Shown piece by piece: positions 35,378 to 43,417 of a stretch of DNA of 64,000 bases. The DNA is from Opitutaceae bacterium (GTDB lineage: Bacteria > Verrucomicrobiota > Verrucomicrobiia > Opitutales > Opitutaceae). The DNA lies in the NCBI GenBank assembly GCA_041395105.1, contig JAWLBB010000001.1, positions 868,001 to 932,000 of the forward strand, read 5' to 3'. The notes under the pieces are model-generated. The model was given only the letters and a program-made list of their open reading frames with translations, made no database searches and was not told where the DNA came from. A program made the position numbers and the translations under genes. Numbering within the stretch: position 1 is the first letter of the stretch; each line of letters opens with the position of its first letter.

Positions 35378-36238
35378 ATGAACCCCCTATTCTATTCCGC
35401 CCTGAGCCCGGGAGCCGTCTCCCTGTCGCCGTCCGACTTTGCCGGTGCGGCCTCGCTGGCCGCCGCCGGTGGTTTTGCCGGACTGGAGATTCCGGTCACT
35501 TCGCTGGGAGCGGAAACCGATGATGCATCCATCCGGCGCATCCTCGAGAGCAACCGGCTTCGGCCGGCGGGATGGGGGCTTCCGGTCGAATGGAGACGCG
35601 ATGAAGCCGTCTGGAAGGAAGGCCTGAAGAATCTTCCGGCTTGGGCAAAGCGGGCGGCGGCGCTCGGGTCCGACCGATGCTCCACCTGGGTGCTGTCCTT
35701 TTCAGACGAATGCGCGTTCGATGAGAACCTCGCTTTCCACGTGGAGCGGCTCAACCCGATCGCGGCGATCCTTGCGGATCATGGTTGCCGATTCGGGCTG
35801 GAGTACCTGGGCCCGCGGACCATCCGCGAAGGACACCGCCATGCATTCATCCATACTGCGGAAGAGATGCTGCGTCTGTGCCGGCTGGTGGGGCCGCTGA
35901 CCGGGTTGCTCCTCGATTCCTGGCATTGGTTCACCGCGGGGGAGACGATCGATTCGATCCTGAAGCTCTCCGCATCGGACGTGGTTTATGTCCATGTCAA
36001 CGACGCTCCGGAAGGGATCCCCCTCGACCAACAGATCGACAACCGCCGGTGTCTGCCCGGGGCGACCGGCGTGATCCCGATCGGTTCCTTCCTCGAGGCA
36101 TTGGTCAGGATAGGTTACGATGGACCGGTGGTTCCTGAACCGTTTGACGCAAATCTGGCGACCATGGCCGACGACCGCGCCCGGGTCGCGGCGGCGGGAG
36201 ACTCCATGCGGGCGATCTGGAAGGTCGCCGGGTTTTAG
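35378..36238 (+). CDS. Xylose isomerase-like TIM barrel protein (sugar isomerase/epimerase family)
   Basis: 286 residues from ATG 35378. The AP-endonuclease-2/xylose isomerase TIM-barrel fold shows metal and catalytic residue candidates in GLEYLGPRT, LLLDSWHWFT, YVHVNDAPEG and VVPEPFD, spaced as in hydroxypyruvate isomerase and tagatose-epimerase-like enzymes. It could isomerise or epimerise a sugar or sugar acid. The BMC locus nearby suggests sugar metabolism but does not fix the substrate. A TTG 13 codons upstream is a possible longer start. Confidence 0.8.
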   Translation: MNPLFYSALSPGAVSLSPSDFAGAASLAAAGGFAGLEIPVTSLGAETDDASIRRILESNRLRPAGWGLPVEWRRDEAVWKEGLKNLPAWAKRAAALGSDRCSTWVLSFSDECAFDENLAFHVERLNPIAAILADHGCRFGLEYLGPRTIREGHRHAFIHTAEEMLRLCRLVGPLTGLLLDSWHWFTAGETIDSILKLSASDVVYVHVNDAPEGIPLDQQIDNRRCLPGATGVIPIGSFLEALVRIGYDGPVVPEPFDANLATMADDRARVAAAGDSMRAIWKVAGF

Positions 36239-36273
36239 GAGGGGGACTTTCGTGCGCCGTCCGCTGATGAGGA

Positions 36274-36339
36274 TGTCGCAACGCCGCTGCGCCGGTGTTC
36301 CCGTAAACTGCTACACTTCGACACAGCGAAGTGGCTACA
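36274..36339. repeat. REPIN-like element, copy 2
   Basis: TGTCGC, hairpin AACGCCG-CTGCGC-CGGTGTT, 14-nt spacer, hairpin CACTTCG-ACACAG-CGAAGTG, GCTACA. The second half (36312-36341) is identical over about 30 bp to copy 1; the first half has drifted. It follows the sugar isomerase-like gene by 36 bp. Confidence 0.8.
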
Positions 36340-36383
36340 CCCGGGCGGAAAGAACAAATGTGGTTGCACTGGGCCGGTTCAGA

Positions 36384-36411
36384 CACGCGTCCCGTTTGAT
36401 CGGGACGCGTG
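36384..36411. terminator. Hairpin with 11-bp stem, possible terminator
   Basis: Perfect stem CACGCGTCCCG/CGGGACGCGTG with 6-nt loop TTTGAT, followed on the plus strand by GCTTGCTT rather than a T-tract. It sits between convergent genes (ends 36238 and 36438) and could end transcripts from either side. A second hairpin with the same trailing bases lies at 39883. Confidence 0.45.
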
Positions 36412-36437
36412 CTTGCTTGAACCAACCATCTCTGAAC

Positions 36438-36668
36438 CTACGGAACCCTGTGATTCCAGATGTCGCGGGCGTCTTCGCGATTATGACACAGGCTGGTGTG
36501 CGGACGAACCGAACACAGCTTGTTCATGCAGGTGACCTCGACGGTCCAATGCTCGGACGCCCACTCCCTGAAATCGGGCAGGGTTCCGCAGAAGGGGCAC
36601 GGAAGCAGCGTGTCTTCCGAAAGTCTCTTGAGGGTCTTGGGGTCCCGGTGGAGCGAGTTCATCGGCAT
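36438..36668 (-). CDS. Lar-like zinc-binding protein
   Basis: 76 residues with the Lar family layout: LLPCPFCGTLPDF, a central WTVEVTCMNKLC, and REDARDIWNHRVP at the end (DAxxxWNxR). The two Cys pairs should bind zinc. Phage Lar proteins relieve type I restriction; many chromosomal relatives have no known role. A GGAGG ribosome binding site lies before the ATG. It overlaps the upstream small gene by 10 bp. No phage genes are near. Confidence 0.72.
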   Translation of the reverse strand: MPMNSLHRDPKTLKRLSEDTLLPCPFCGTLPDFREWASEHWTVEVTCMNKLCSVRPHTSLCHNREDARDIWNHRVP

Positions 36669-36931
36669 GATGCATCCTCCGGGTTGCCCTTTGGCATCGT
36701 CACGATCTGGTGACCGGGAACCTCAAGCAGGGAATGCCGCTTGCGTTTGCGGTTTTCCACCCAACTCATGCTGGAAACCGGGAACTCAATCACCGGCCGG
36801 GTGGAAGTTGGATGGGTCGGAAGCGGACGCGAACTGCGGATCTCGTAAACGGGATCAGCAAAGTGGATGAGGGTGGTCTGCCGTTTCCGAAGGAGCGGCA
36901 GGCGGCTGAGTGTTTTGATTCTGAATTTCAT
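36659..36931 (-). CDS. Hypothetical protein upstream of the Lar-like gene
   Basis: 90 residues, basic, not recognised. It begins MKFRIKTLSRLPLLRKRQTT and contains SSMSWVENRKRKRHSLLEVP; no signal peptide, helix or metal motif. Its end overlaps the Lar-like gene start by 10 bp on the same strand, supporting a two-gene unit. The ribosome binding site is weak and frames on the other strand are also open, so it may not be real. Confidence 0.42.
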   Translation of the reverse strand: MKFRIKTLSRLPLLRKRQTTLIHFADPVYEIRSSRPLPTHPTSTRPVIEFPVSSMSWVENRKRKRHSLLEVPGHQIVTMPKGNPEDASCR

Positions 36932-37110
36932 GGCTCAAGCAAGGGCTATTCATCAGATGTGGAGGGTTGTCGGACACCACACTAGAATACCACGAATCCG
37001 GTGGCGCGCTTGGGAAAGGGGTTGGGCGGATGATCGCGCGGGAAGAATGGTCATCCGACCGGGATCAACGGCTTGCAGTCCAAAAGGAGTTGAACCAACC
37101 TCACCCCGTC

Positions 37111-37836
37111 ATGAATGCCCTTATCGTTGACGATGAACGTCTGGCCCGCGCGGAACTCAAGGGCATGCTTGGAGCCCATCCCGGCATCACGGTCGTCGGC
37201 GAAGCCGCCGGCGTGGATGAAGCCGTCACCGCGATCGAGGCCCTCAGCCCGGACCTTCTCTTTCTTGATATTCACATGCCGGGAGCGGACGGGTTCGAGC
37301 TTCTTGAGCGGTTGCCTCCTCCCGTGCCCAAGGTGGTCTTCACCACCGCCTTTGCCGAGCACGCCGTCGACGCCTTTGCCGTCAACGCCATCGATTACCT
37401 GCTCAAACCGATCGACCCGGACCGCCTGGCCGAGTCGATCGCGCGTCTTGAGGACGGCATCGGTTCACCGGGGCACGGGGTCGGGCGGGCGGAGGGCCGT
37501 CTCGGGCCGACCGACAAGGTCTTCGTGCGCGACGGCGACCGTTGCTGGTTTGTCGAGGTGGCCGAACTGCGCCTGCTCGAATCGGAGGGCAATTACACCC
37601 GGATTGTCTTCGAGCAGGAGAAGCCCCTTCTTCTGCGTTCCCTCAATGTTCTTGAGGGGCGGCTGGATCCCGCCGTTTTCTTCCGGGCGAATCGCAGCCA
37701 GATCATCAATCTGAAGTGGATCGACAAGATCGAGCCCTGGTTCAGCGGCAGCTACCGGGTGACGCTGAAGGGTGGGGAACAGGTCGATCTTTCCCGCCGG
37801 AAGGCCAAGCTCTTCCGGGATACCATGAGCCTCTGA
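37111..37836 (+). CDS. LytTR-family response regulator
   Basis: 241 residues. A receiver domain (MNALIVDDERLARAELKGML at the start; phosphoacceptor Asp in LLFLDIHMPG near residue 52; TTAFAEHAVDAF; Lys in LLKPID) is joined by a linker to a LytTR DNA-binding domain (VAELRLLESEGNYTRIVFE, FFRANRSQIINLKWI). It pairs with the histidine kinase 3 bp downstream. Such pairs often control nearby membrane or transport genes, but no target is evident. The frame is open upstream; ATG 37111 fits the domain start. Confidence 0.93.
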   Translation: MNALIVDDERLARAELKGMLGAHPGITVVGEAAGVDEAVTAIEALSPDLLFLDIHMPGADGFELLERLPPPVPKVVFTTAFAEHAVDAFAVNAIDYLLKPIDPDRLAESIARLEDGIGSPGHGVGRAEGRLGPTDKVFVRDGDRCWFVEVAELRLLESEGNYTRIVFEQEKPLLLRSLNVLEGRLDPAVFFRANRSQIINLKWIDKIEPWFSGSYRVTLKGGEQVDLSRRKAKLFRDTMSL

Positions 37837-37839
37837 AAC

Positions 37840-39654
37840 ATGGGTGATCATCATCCCTCGGGGCCGGGAACGGGTGACCTGGAAGCGACCCCGCCGCGCC
37901 GTCTGGTCCGCCTCTATGGGCGGCTCATGCTGGCAGCCATCGCCCTCTTCCTTGTCGGATTGATGGCCGTGGCGTTCCGGATTCATGAAGCGCAACGCGA
38001 TCGGGCTCTCGAGGCTCTCCAGGCGCAGTTCGACGAACGCGTCGCGCGTCTGGCGGCCGCCACCGGATCCATCGAGTCGTATGTCCGGCAGTTCACGGAT
38101 CAGGCCAATGGCTATCTCTCCGGAGGGTGGCGGCTGGTGGCGGCGACCGACCCGGGATCATTGCTGCGGCCGGTGCCCGGCGGATCCGGATTCGAACTGC
38201 CCGATGCCCATTGGCGGCAGGATGGCGAGCCCGGAGGCAATCTGATCGCGGCCCATCCCGCGTCCGAGTGGGATGAACGGCAAAGGTTGGTCTCGGGTCT
38301 GGCCGTGTTCCTGCAGGGCTATCAGCGGGCGGTCCATCGCGAGCTCGACGCCGTCCTCTTGAGCTATTTTTTCTCCTCAGGAAAGGATCTGCTCGGAATT
38401 TTCCCCTATGTTCCCGCGGAGGAATTCCTGCGATCCTCAACGACCCGGGATCTGGCGTCGGCGCTCGCCTTCGCCTGGGAACCCTACGGTGACCTGGAGG
38501 TATCCGCGTCGTCCTCACCCCGGCCATTCTGGACTCAGCCTTACGAGGACCGGGCCGGGCACGGGATGATGGTCAGTCGGGTGGAACCGGTGCTTCTTTC
38601 CGGAGAGATGGTCGGGGTGGTCGGAGCCGATGTGACGCTTGAGCGGCTTGAGGAATTCGTGGATCCTCTGCCGGGTCCGGCCGGCGTCCTCGTCCTCGTC
38701 ACCAACTCCGGTCTGGTTCTTGCCGATGCGAGGGAGACGGAACTGAGCCCGACCGAAATCGCAGGCCTCCGGCGCCTGATCGGGCCGCACCTTCCCGCGG
38801 ATGCCGAAGCCTCCACCCCGGCTCTCCTGCTCCGCAATTCGACTTTCCGGGTCCTGCTCGAGGGAGTTCCCGGTGTGCCGTGGACCGTGGCCTATGCGGT
38901 CAGGGATCGTGATCTCAGCGATTTCCTTTCGGGTCAGCGGTTCGCCCTCATCGGGATGGTCGGAGGTGTCGGAGTGTTCCTCATCGGAGGATTCTTTCTG
39001 GTCGCCCGGACCTTTATCCGGCCGGCTCTGCGGGCGGAAGAGTCCCTGCTCGACTCGCTCCAGAAGGAGGCTGAGCTCGCGACTCTGCGATCACAGATCA
39101 ATCCGCATTTTCTCTTCAACAGCCTGAACTCGGTCCGGGCCCTCGTTCGGCTCGATCCCGAACAGGCGCGGGTCGCGGTCACCCGTCTGTCCTCCATCCT
39201 GCGGGTCGCCCTGGAGGTCGGCAAACGCCGGGTCATTCCCCTCAAGGAGGAAATGTCCGTGGTCACCGATTACCTGGCTCTCGAAGCGATGCGTTTTGAG
39301 GAGCGCCTCTCGGTCGAAGTGGACGTTGCCGATGGACTCGATGAAGCCCGGGTGCCCCCGATGCTTATCCAGACTCTGGTCGAAAACGCGGTCAAACACG
39401 GGGTTGAAGCACAGGGAGAGAGCGGTGTCATCCGACTGCGGATCTGGTCGGAGGGCAAGAGCCTGATAGTCACCGTAACCAACCCCGGGCGGCTGGCCCG
39501 CGCTTCCCGTTCCACCCGGGTGGGACTGCGCAACGCACGGGACCGATTGGCCATTCTCTTCGGTGAAGAGGCATCCATCTCGCTTGAGGAGATCGATGGC
39601 GAACGGGTCCGGGCGGAGGCCCGCTTCCCCTTGATCACGACCGACGACCAATGA
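37840..39654 (+). CDS. LytS-like sensor histidine kinase with extracytoplasmic sensor domain
   Basis: 604 residues. A first membrane helix (about 27-48), a ~300-residue extracytoplasmic region resembling dCache sensors, a second helix (about 365-390), then a His_kinase domain (QINPHFLFNSLNSVRALV, His near residue 421) and HATPase with LVENAVKHGVE and GLRNARDRL. It phosphorylates the LytTR regulator encoded 3 bp upstream. The ligand is unknown. Confidence 0.92.
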   Translation: MGDHHPSGPGTGDLEATPPRRLVRLYGRLMLAAIALFLVGLMAVAFRIHEAQRDRALEALQAQFDERVARLAAATGSIESYVRQFTDQANGYLSGGWRLVAATDPGSLLRPVPGGSGFELPDAHWRQDGEPGGNLIAAHPASEWDERQRLVSGLAVFLQGYQRAVHRELDAVLLSYFFSSGKDLLGIFPYVPAEEFLRSSTTRDLASALAFAWEPYGDLEVSASSSPRPFWTQPYEDRAGHGMMVSRVEPVLLSGEMVGVVGADVTLERLEEFVDPLPGPAGVLVLVTNSGLVLADARETELSPTEIAGLRRLIGPHLPADAEASTPALLLRNSTFRVLLEGVPGVPWTVAYAVRDRDLSDFLSGQRFALIGMVGGVGVFLIGGFFLVARTFIRPALRAEESLLDSLQKEAELATLRSQINPHFLFNSLNSVRALVRLDPEQARVAVTRLSSILRVALEVGKRRVIPLKEEMSVVTDYLALEAMRFEERLSVEVDVADGLDEARVPPMLIQTLVENAVKHGVEAQGESGVIRLRIWSEGKSLIVTVTNPGRLARASRSTRVGLRNARDRLAILFGEEASISLEEIDGERVRAEARFPLITTDDQ

Positions 39655-40183
39655 CCCACCTTCCGTCGCCGCTGACAGGGACGGCCTGACCGTTCATAAC
39701 ATAACCCACCCGAAGACCTCCGGGTAAGCTAAAGTATCGAGCGGAGGATGCGTCGTGACCTGGTCTCCAGGCGCTGGCGTGAGTGACCCGCGTGAATCTC
39801 CCCGCTCGGGTCGCTCCCTCCAACTGGCTCCGGGCGGGATTCCCTCCCTCCCCCCGTCCTTCCCGGATCGAAGTCAGAACCTGGGTTCCGCCGCTTTCTG
39901 CGGCGGAACCCGCTTGCTTTGGAGGGCAGGGGCGATCATCCTGCCGCTTAGCCGCGACCATGGAGTCGGAAGTTGAGAGATGAGGCAGGATGATGGGATG
40001 CAACGGGCTGAGGAATTCCGAGGAATACCCGATGGTATTTCGAGCGAATGACGCAAGTCCGGTGGGCTCAACAGATTGCCTCAGATCGACCTGATCGAAT
40101 GCATAGTCTTGGCCAAAAAGCGTCCGGCAAAGGCCTCCCCGTCTCCGCCAGACTGACGCCCGAAAAACCCTGAACCTCTCCCC
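39655..40183. other. 529-bp noncoding region with strong hairpin
   Basis: No convincing gene. A perfect 12-bp stem GGGTTCCGCCGC/GCGGCGGAACCC with loop TTTCT (39883-39911) is followed by GCTTGCTTT and could end the two-component transcript. Sequence around 39750-39810 resembles degenerate repeat DNA. The remainder up to the phosphatidyltransferase start shows no motif I can name. Confidence 0.55.
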
Positions 40184-40801
40184 ATGGATTCCCGAACGGT
40201 GGTGACCTTGCCCAATCTGATCAGTCTGGGGCGGTTGATCCTTGCGCCGGTCATGATCCTGATCGCGTGGCAACAGCAGGCCGGGCTCTTTCGCGCCGCC
40301 TTCACCGTGGCTGTCCTCAGCGATCTGCTCGACGGTGTTCTCGCCCGTCTCTTCAACCAGCGGACAGAACTGGGGGCGAAGCTGGATGCCTGGGGCGATA
40401 TGGCCACCTATCTCGCCCTCTTCTTTGGCTCCTGCATCCTCTGGCCTCAGTTCATTGTCACCCACCTCGATCTGCTCATCGCCGGCTTCGTCGTCTACAC
40501 CATCGCTTACAGCTTCGGTTACCTCAAGTATGGCCGGCTCACCGCTTACCATTCCTTCGGTGGCAAGCTGACGGCGGTTCTCATGGCCGGGTCGATGATC
40601 CTCTGGTTCTTCGGCGGCCCTCAATGGCCCTTTCGCGTGGCCCTCGTTGCCGCGCTTATTTCGGGTGCCGAACAGATTGTCATGACCCTGATCCTTCCCC
40701 ACTGGGAGCCGAATGTATTCACACTCTGGCACGCCGTCTGGCGGCGGAAAGCCTCGCGCCCCACCGAGGAAGTCCAGGTGCGTCTGCACGGTCGCGACTG
40801 A
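40184..40801 (+). CDS. CDP-alcohol phosphatidyltransferase family protein
   Basis: 205-residue integral membrane enzyme. The family motif is complete: DLLDGVLARLFNQRTELG followed by AKLDAWGDMATY, i.e. DG-x2-AR-x8-G-x3-D-x3-D. It transfers a phosphatidyl group from CDP-diacylglycerol to an alcohol such as glycerol-3-phosphate, inositol or serine, with several hydrophobic helices throughout. The acceptor cannot be read from sequence. It converges on rhaB with 43 bp between stops. Confidence 0.88.
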   Translation: MDSRTVVTLPNLISLGRLILAPVMILIAWQQQAGLFRAAFTVAVLSDLLDGVLARLFNQRTELGAKLDAWGDMATYLALFFGSCILWPQFIVTHLDLLIAGFVVYTIAYSFGYLKYGRLTAYHSFGGKLTAVLMAGSMILWFFGGPQWPFRVALVAALISGAEQIVMTLILPHWEPNVFTLWHAVWRRKASRPTEEVQVRLHGRD

Positions 40802-40844
40802 CCGACGTCCCGGTCAGCCGTCCACGGTCCTCCGCCCACCGGGA

Positions 40845-42257
40845 TTACTCCGGCCTGAATACCTTCTTTTTCAATTGTCGGTTCAACCCGGCCCGGAACT
40901 GCTTCAGATCCCGAACCGCACCAAGCCCGATCAATTGATTGGCGATATTCCCAGTGGCCGTGCCCTCAAGGGCGAATGAGACGACCGGCAGACCCGAATG
41001 ATTGGCCGTGGTCTGGCAGAGGAGGCGGTTCTTTGAGCCGCCGCCCACGATCAGGATCCGCTCGAATTCTTTCCCGGTCATCAACTCGAAGCTCCGGACC
41101 GCGTTGGCGTGACCCTTGCCCAACGACTCGCAGATCAATCGGGTATAGCCGGCCAGATCGGTCGGCGGACTCACTTTCCGGCGCTTCAATTGCCGGTCGA
41201 TCGCATCCTTCATCGATGAGGGATTGAAAAGAGCGCGATCCCTGAGGTCGATCAGGTGCTCAGGGGCCGGAGAGGCGGCCGCCGCTTTGATCAGCCGGTT
41301 CCATTCGGCATTGGATTTCGGCCGGACGGTGAAGGCGGGAAGAATCTGCTCGAGCAGCCAGAGCCCGGGGATTGTCTTGAGCGGGCGGTAGCGCCCGTCG
41401 CCGAGGCGTTCATTGCAGACGATGTCTTTTTGCGCCTGCAGACCCAGCACCGGCTTGTCCGACTCGAATCCCATCAGCGACCAGGTGCCGCTGCTGATGA
41501 AGAAATCGGTGCCTTCCTCGGCCGCAGGCATGGCATCATAGGCACAGGCGGTGTCGTGACCGGGCACCATGATCACCTCGACATCCTTCAATTCCGGGAT
41601 GCCCTTGACCCGGCCCAGTCGGGCCGGAGACAGCTTGGGCTCGGAAAACCAGGTGGGGGGTATCCGGAAGAAATTGAGGGCCGATCGGGACATCTCGCGA
41701 CTGCGCACGTCGAGCAACTGCGACGTGCTGGCCACGGAGATTTCGTTCTCCATTTTCCCGGAGAGCAGGAAATTGAAATAATCCGGCAGCCAGAGACAAC
41801 GGTCGGCCATGTCCGCCAAGTCGGGGAAGCGCTGAATCAGTTCCTGCAGCTGCAGGCTCGTATTGTAGGAAAGATTGGGAATGCCCGTCCACCCGTAGAC
41901 TTCGGTCAGCCCCTTCCGGGCGAGTTGCTTGTAGAGCGTTTCCGTCCGGGTGTCGCGGTAGGCGTGCGGGGGGAAGACCAGTCGCCCTTTCCCGTCGACC
42001 AGGACGGTGTCACATCCCCAGACATCGACTCCGATCGAGGCGAGCTTGGGCGCGCGGCGTTTGGCCTCCTTCAGCCCGGTCACCACTTCCGTCATCAATC
42101 CGGGAAGATTCCAGTAGTGATGCCCCCCCAACTCGTCGAATCGGTTGGGGAAACGGTGAACCTCCTCGAGCTTGAGGCCATTGCGGTTGTAGGTGCCGAG
42201 GATCACCCGGCCACTGGTGGCGCCGAGATCAACGGCTGCGACTTGATAGGTTGCCAT
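40845..42257 (-). CDS. rhaB: L-rhamnulokinase
   Basis: 470-residue FGGY-family kinase phosphorylating L-rhamnulose at C1. The N-terminus AAVDLGATSGRVILGTY with HRFPN and the GVDVWGCDTVLVD segment are typical of RhaB; ISSGTWSLMGFE and ILIVGGGSKNRLLCQ complete the actin-like fold. The ATG at 42257 fits RhaB length; extending to 42410 would run into repeat DNA. It supplies rhamnulose-1-phosphate to the class II aldolase of the BMC operon 8 kb away. Rhamnose isomerase, mutarotase and permease are not in the window. Confidence 0.92.
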   Translation of the reverse strand: MATYQVAAVDLGATSGRVILGTYNRNGLKLEEVHRFPNRFDELGGHHYWNLPGLMTEVVTGLKEAKRRAPKLASIGVDVWGCDTVLVDGKGRLVFPPHAYRDTRTETLYKQLARKGLTEVYGWTGIPNLSYNTSLQLQELIQRFPDLADMADRCLWLPDYFNFLLSGKMENEISVASTSQLLDVRSREMSRSALNFFRIPPTWFSEPKLSPARLGRVKGIPELKDVEVIMVPGHDTACAYDAMPAAEEGTDFFISSGTWSLMGFESDKPVLGLQAQKDIVCNERLGDGRYRPLKTIPGLWLLEQILPAFTVRPKSNAEWNRLIKAAAASPAPEHLIDLRDRALFNPSSMKDAIDRQLKRRKVSPPTDLAGYTRLICESLGKGHANAVRSFELMTGKEFERILIVGGGSKNRLLCQTTANHSGLPVVSFALEGTATGNIANQLIGLGAVRDLKQFRAGLNRQLKKKVFRPE

Positions 42258-42365
42258 GGTCAATGCGATTGGGAAATGCCGGGAAATCGGCCCCTTCCCG
42301 ATGTGAGAATCCCCGGCCTGCAGAGGCAAGACCAGAACGCGTTTATTCATAACCTCCGCCAGAGA

Positions 42366-42540
42366 ACCCGCTCGTAGGGCCGGCGCTCGCGCCGTGCCGC
42401 CCAAGCTCAACCATCACCATTCCTCCGGAGCATCCATCCCTCAATCAGGGCTTCGGAAGGGCGCGCACAAGGCACGCCCCGACAACTCGACAATCCCTTA
42501 GGACCCGCTCGCAGGGCCGGCGCCCGCGGCGTGCCGCCAA
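42366..42540. repeat. Direct repeat pair upstream of rhaB and lutA
   Basis: Two ~38-bp copies (42366-42404 and 42503-42540) share ACCCGCTCG(T/C)AGGGCCGGCG and GTGCCGCC, separated by ~98 bp that also contain a GGCACGCCCCGAC segment. They lie in the space between the divergent rhaB and lutA genes. They look like a dispersed GC-rich repeat rather than operators, though a regulatory effect is possible. Confidence 0.6.
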
Positions 42541-42613
42541 ACCTAATCGGCATTCCTGCTGAAATCCGACTGAATCGGGTTGCCCGATCCGGCCATCCCG
42601 ATTGTCTGGAGGC

Positions 42614-43417
42614 ATGCATGTTCCTCCATCGCGTCCGGTCGGAAAACGGGTCGCTTTCATGGCCACCTGTCTCTGCGATGCGTTCTACGATGAGGCCGCC
42701 CGCGCGGCCGTCGAAATCCTCGAGCATCTCGGCTGCGAAGTCGTCTTCCCCGAAGGACAGACCTGTTGTGGCCAACCCGCCTTCAACGGCGGAGATTGGA
42801 AATCCTCCCGGACTGTCGTCCGCCATGCCGCCAGGGTGTTTGCGGGGGACCTGCCGGTGGTCATTCCTTCCGGTTCGTGCGCGGCCATGCTGCTCCACGG
42901 AGCCGGTCTCGCCTTCGAGCACGAACCCGATCGCGAAGTCATCGCGGACCTCGCGGGCCGGTCCTGGGAGTTGTTCGATTTCATCGTCAACGGCCTCGGG
43001 ATCCGGGAATGGCCCGGCACCTACGCCAAGCGGGTGGCCTTCCACCGTTCCTGCCATACCCGCGGGACCCAAAGTGGTCCCGCGACCATCCAATTGCTCG
43101 AATCGATCAACGGGCTGGAGCTGGTTCCCTTCGGTGAAGGTGAGCAATGCTGCGGCTTCGGCGGGACCTTCTCGGTCTCCTTTCCCAATGTTTCCGAGGG
43201 CATGGGCGAATTGAAACTCGATCATGTCCTGGCCGCCCGACCCGATGTGCTGGTCTCACCCGATCTCGGCTGCCTCATGCACCTCTCCGGTCTTTCCTCC
43301 CGCAAGGAAAAACCCCTGGCCATGCTCCATGCGGTCCAGATCCTGAAGGCGGCGATTGTCGACGTCGACGGCAATTGGCTGGAGGTCCCGTCTCCGGTCG
43401 GAGGGCTCGCCCGATGA
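42614..43417 (+). CDS. lutA: L-lactate utilisation protein LutA (CCG-domain Fe-S subunit)
   Basis: 267 residues with two CCG domains: QTCCGQPAFN plus SGSCAAM in the first half, SCHTRG and EQCCGFGGTFSV plus SPDLGCLMHL in the second. With LutB and LutC it forms the iron-sulfur L-lactate oxidation complex giving pyruvate. GGAGG lies immediately before the ATG; a TTG four codons earlier is an alternative start. The stop overlaps the lutB start (ATGA). In this window its most obvious lactate source is the BMC pathway. Confidence 0.93.
   Translation: MHVPPSRPVGKRVAFMATCLCDAFYDEAARAAVEILEHLGCEVVFPEGQTCCGQPAFNGGDWKSSRTVVRHAARVFAGDLPVVIPSGSCAAMLLHGAGLAFEHEPDREVIADLAGRSWELFDFIVNGLGIREWPGTYAKRVAFHRSCHTRGTQSGPATIQLLESINGLELVPFGEGEQCCGFGGTFSVSFPNVSEGMGELKLDHVLAARPDVLVSPDLGCLMHLSGLSSRKEKPLAMLHAVQILKAAIVDVDGNWLEVPSPVGGLAR

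Noticed and set aside
39635..40789. 384-residue minus-strand frame
   Set aside because: It covers the phosphatidyltransferase gene, which has a complete catalytic motif on the plus strand, plus repeat-like intergenic DNA.
42258..42410. N-terminal extension of rhaB
   Set aside because: The extra 51 codons run through repeat DNA and lack RhaB similarity; family length and the ATGA-VDLG start support 42257.
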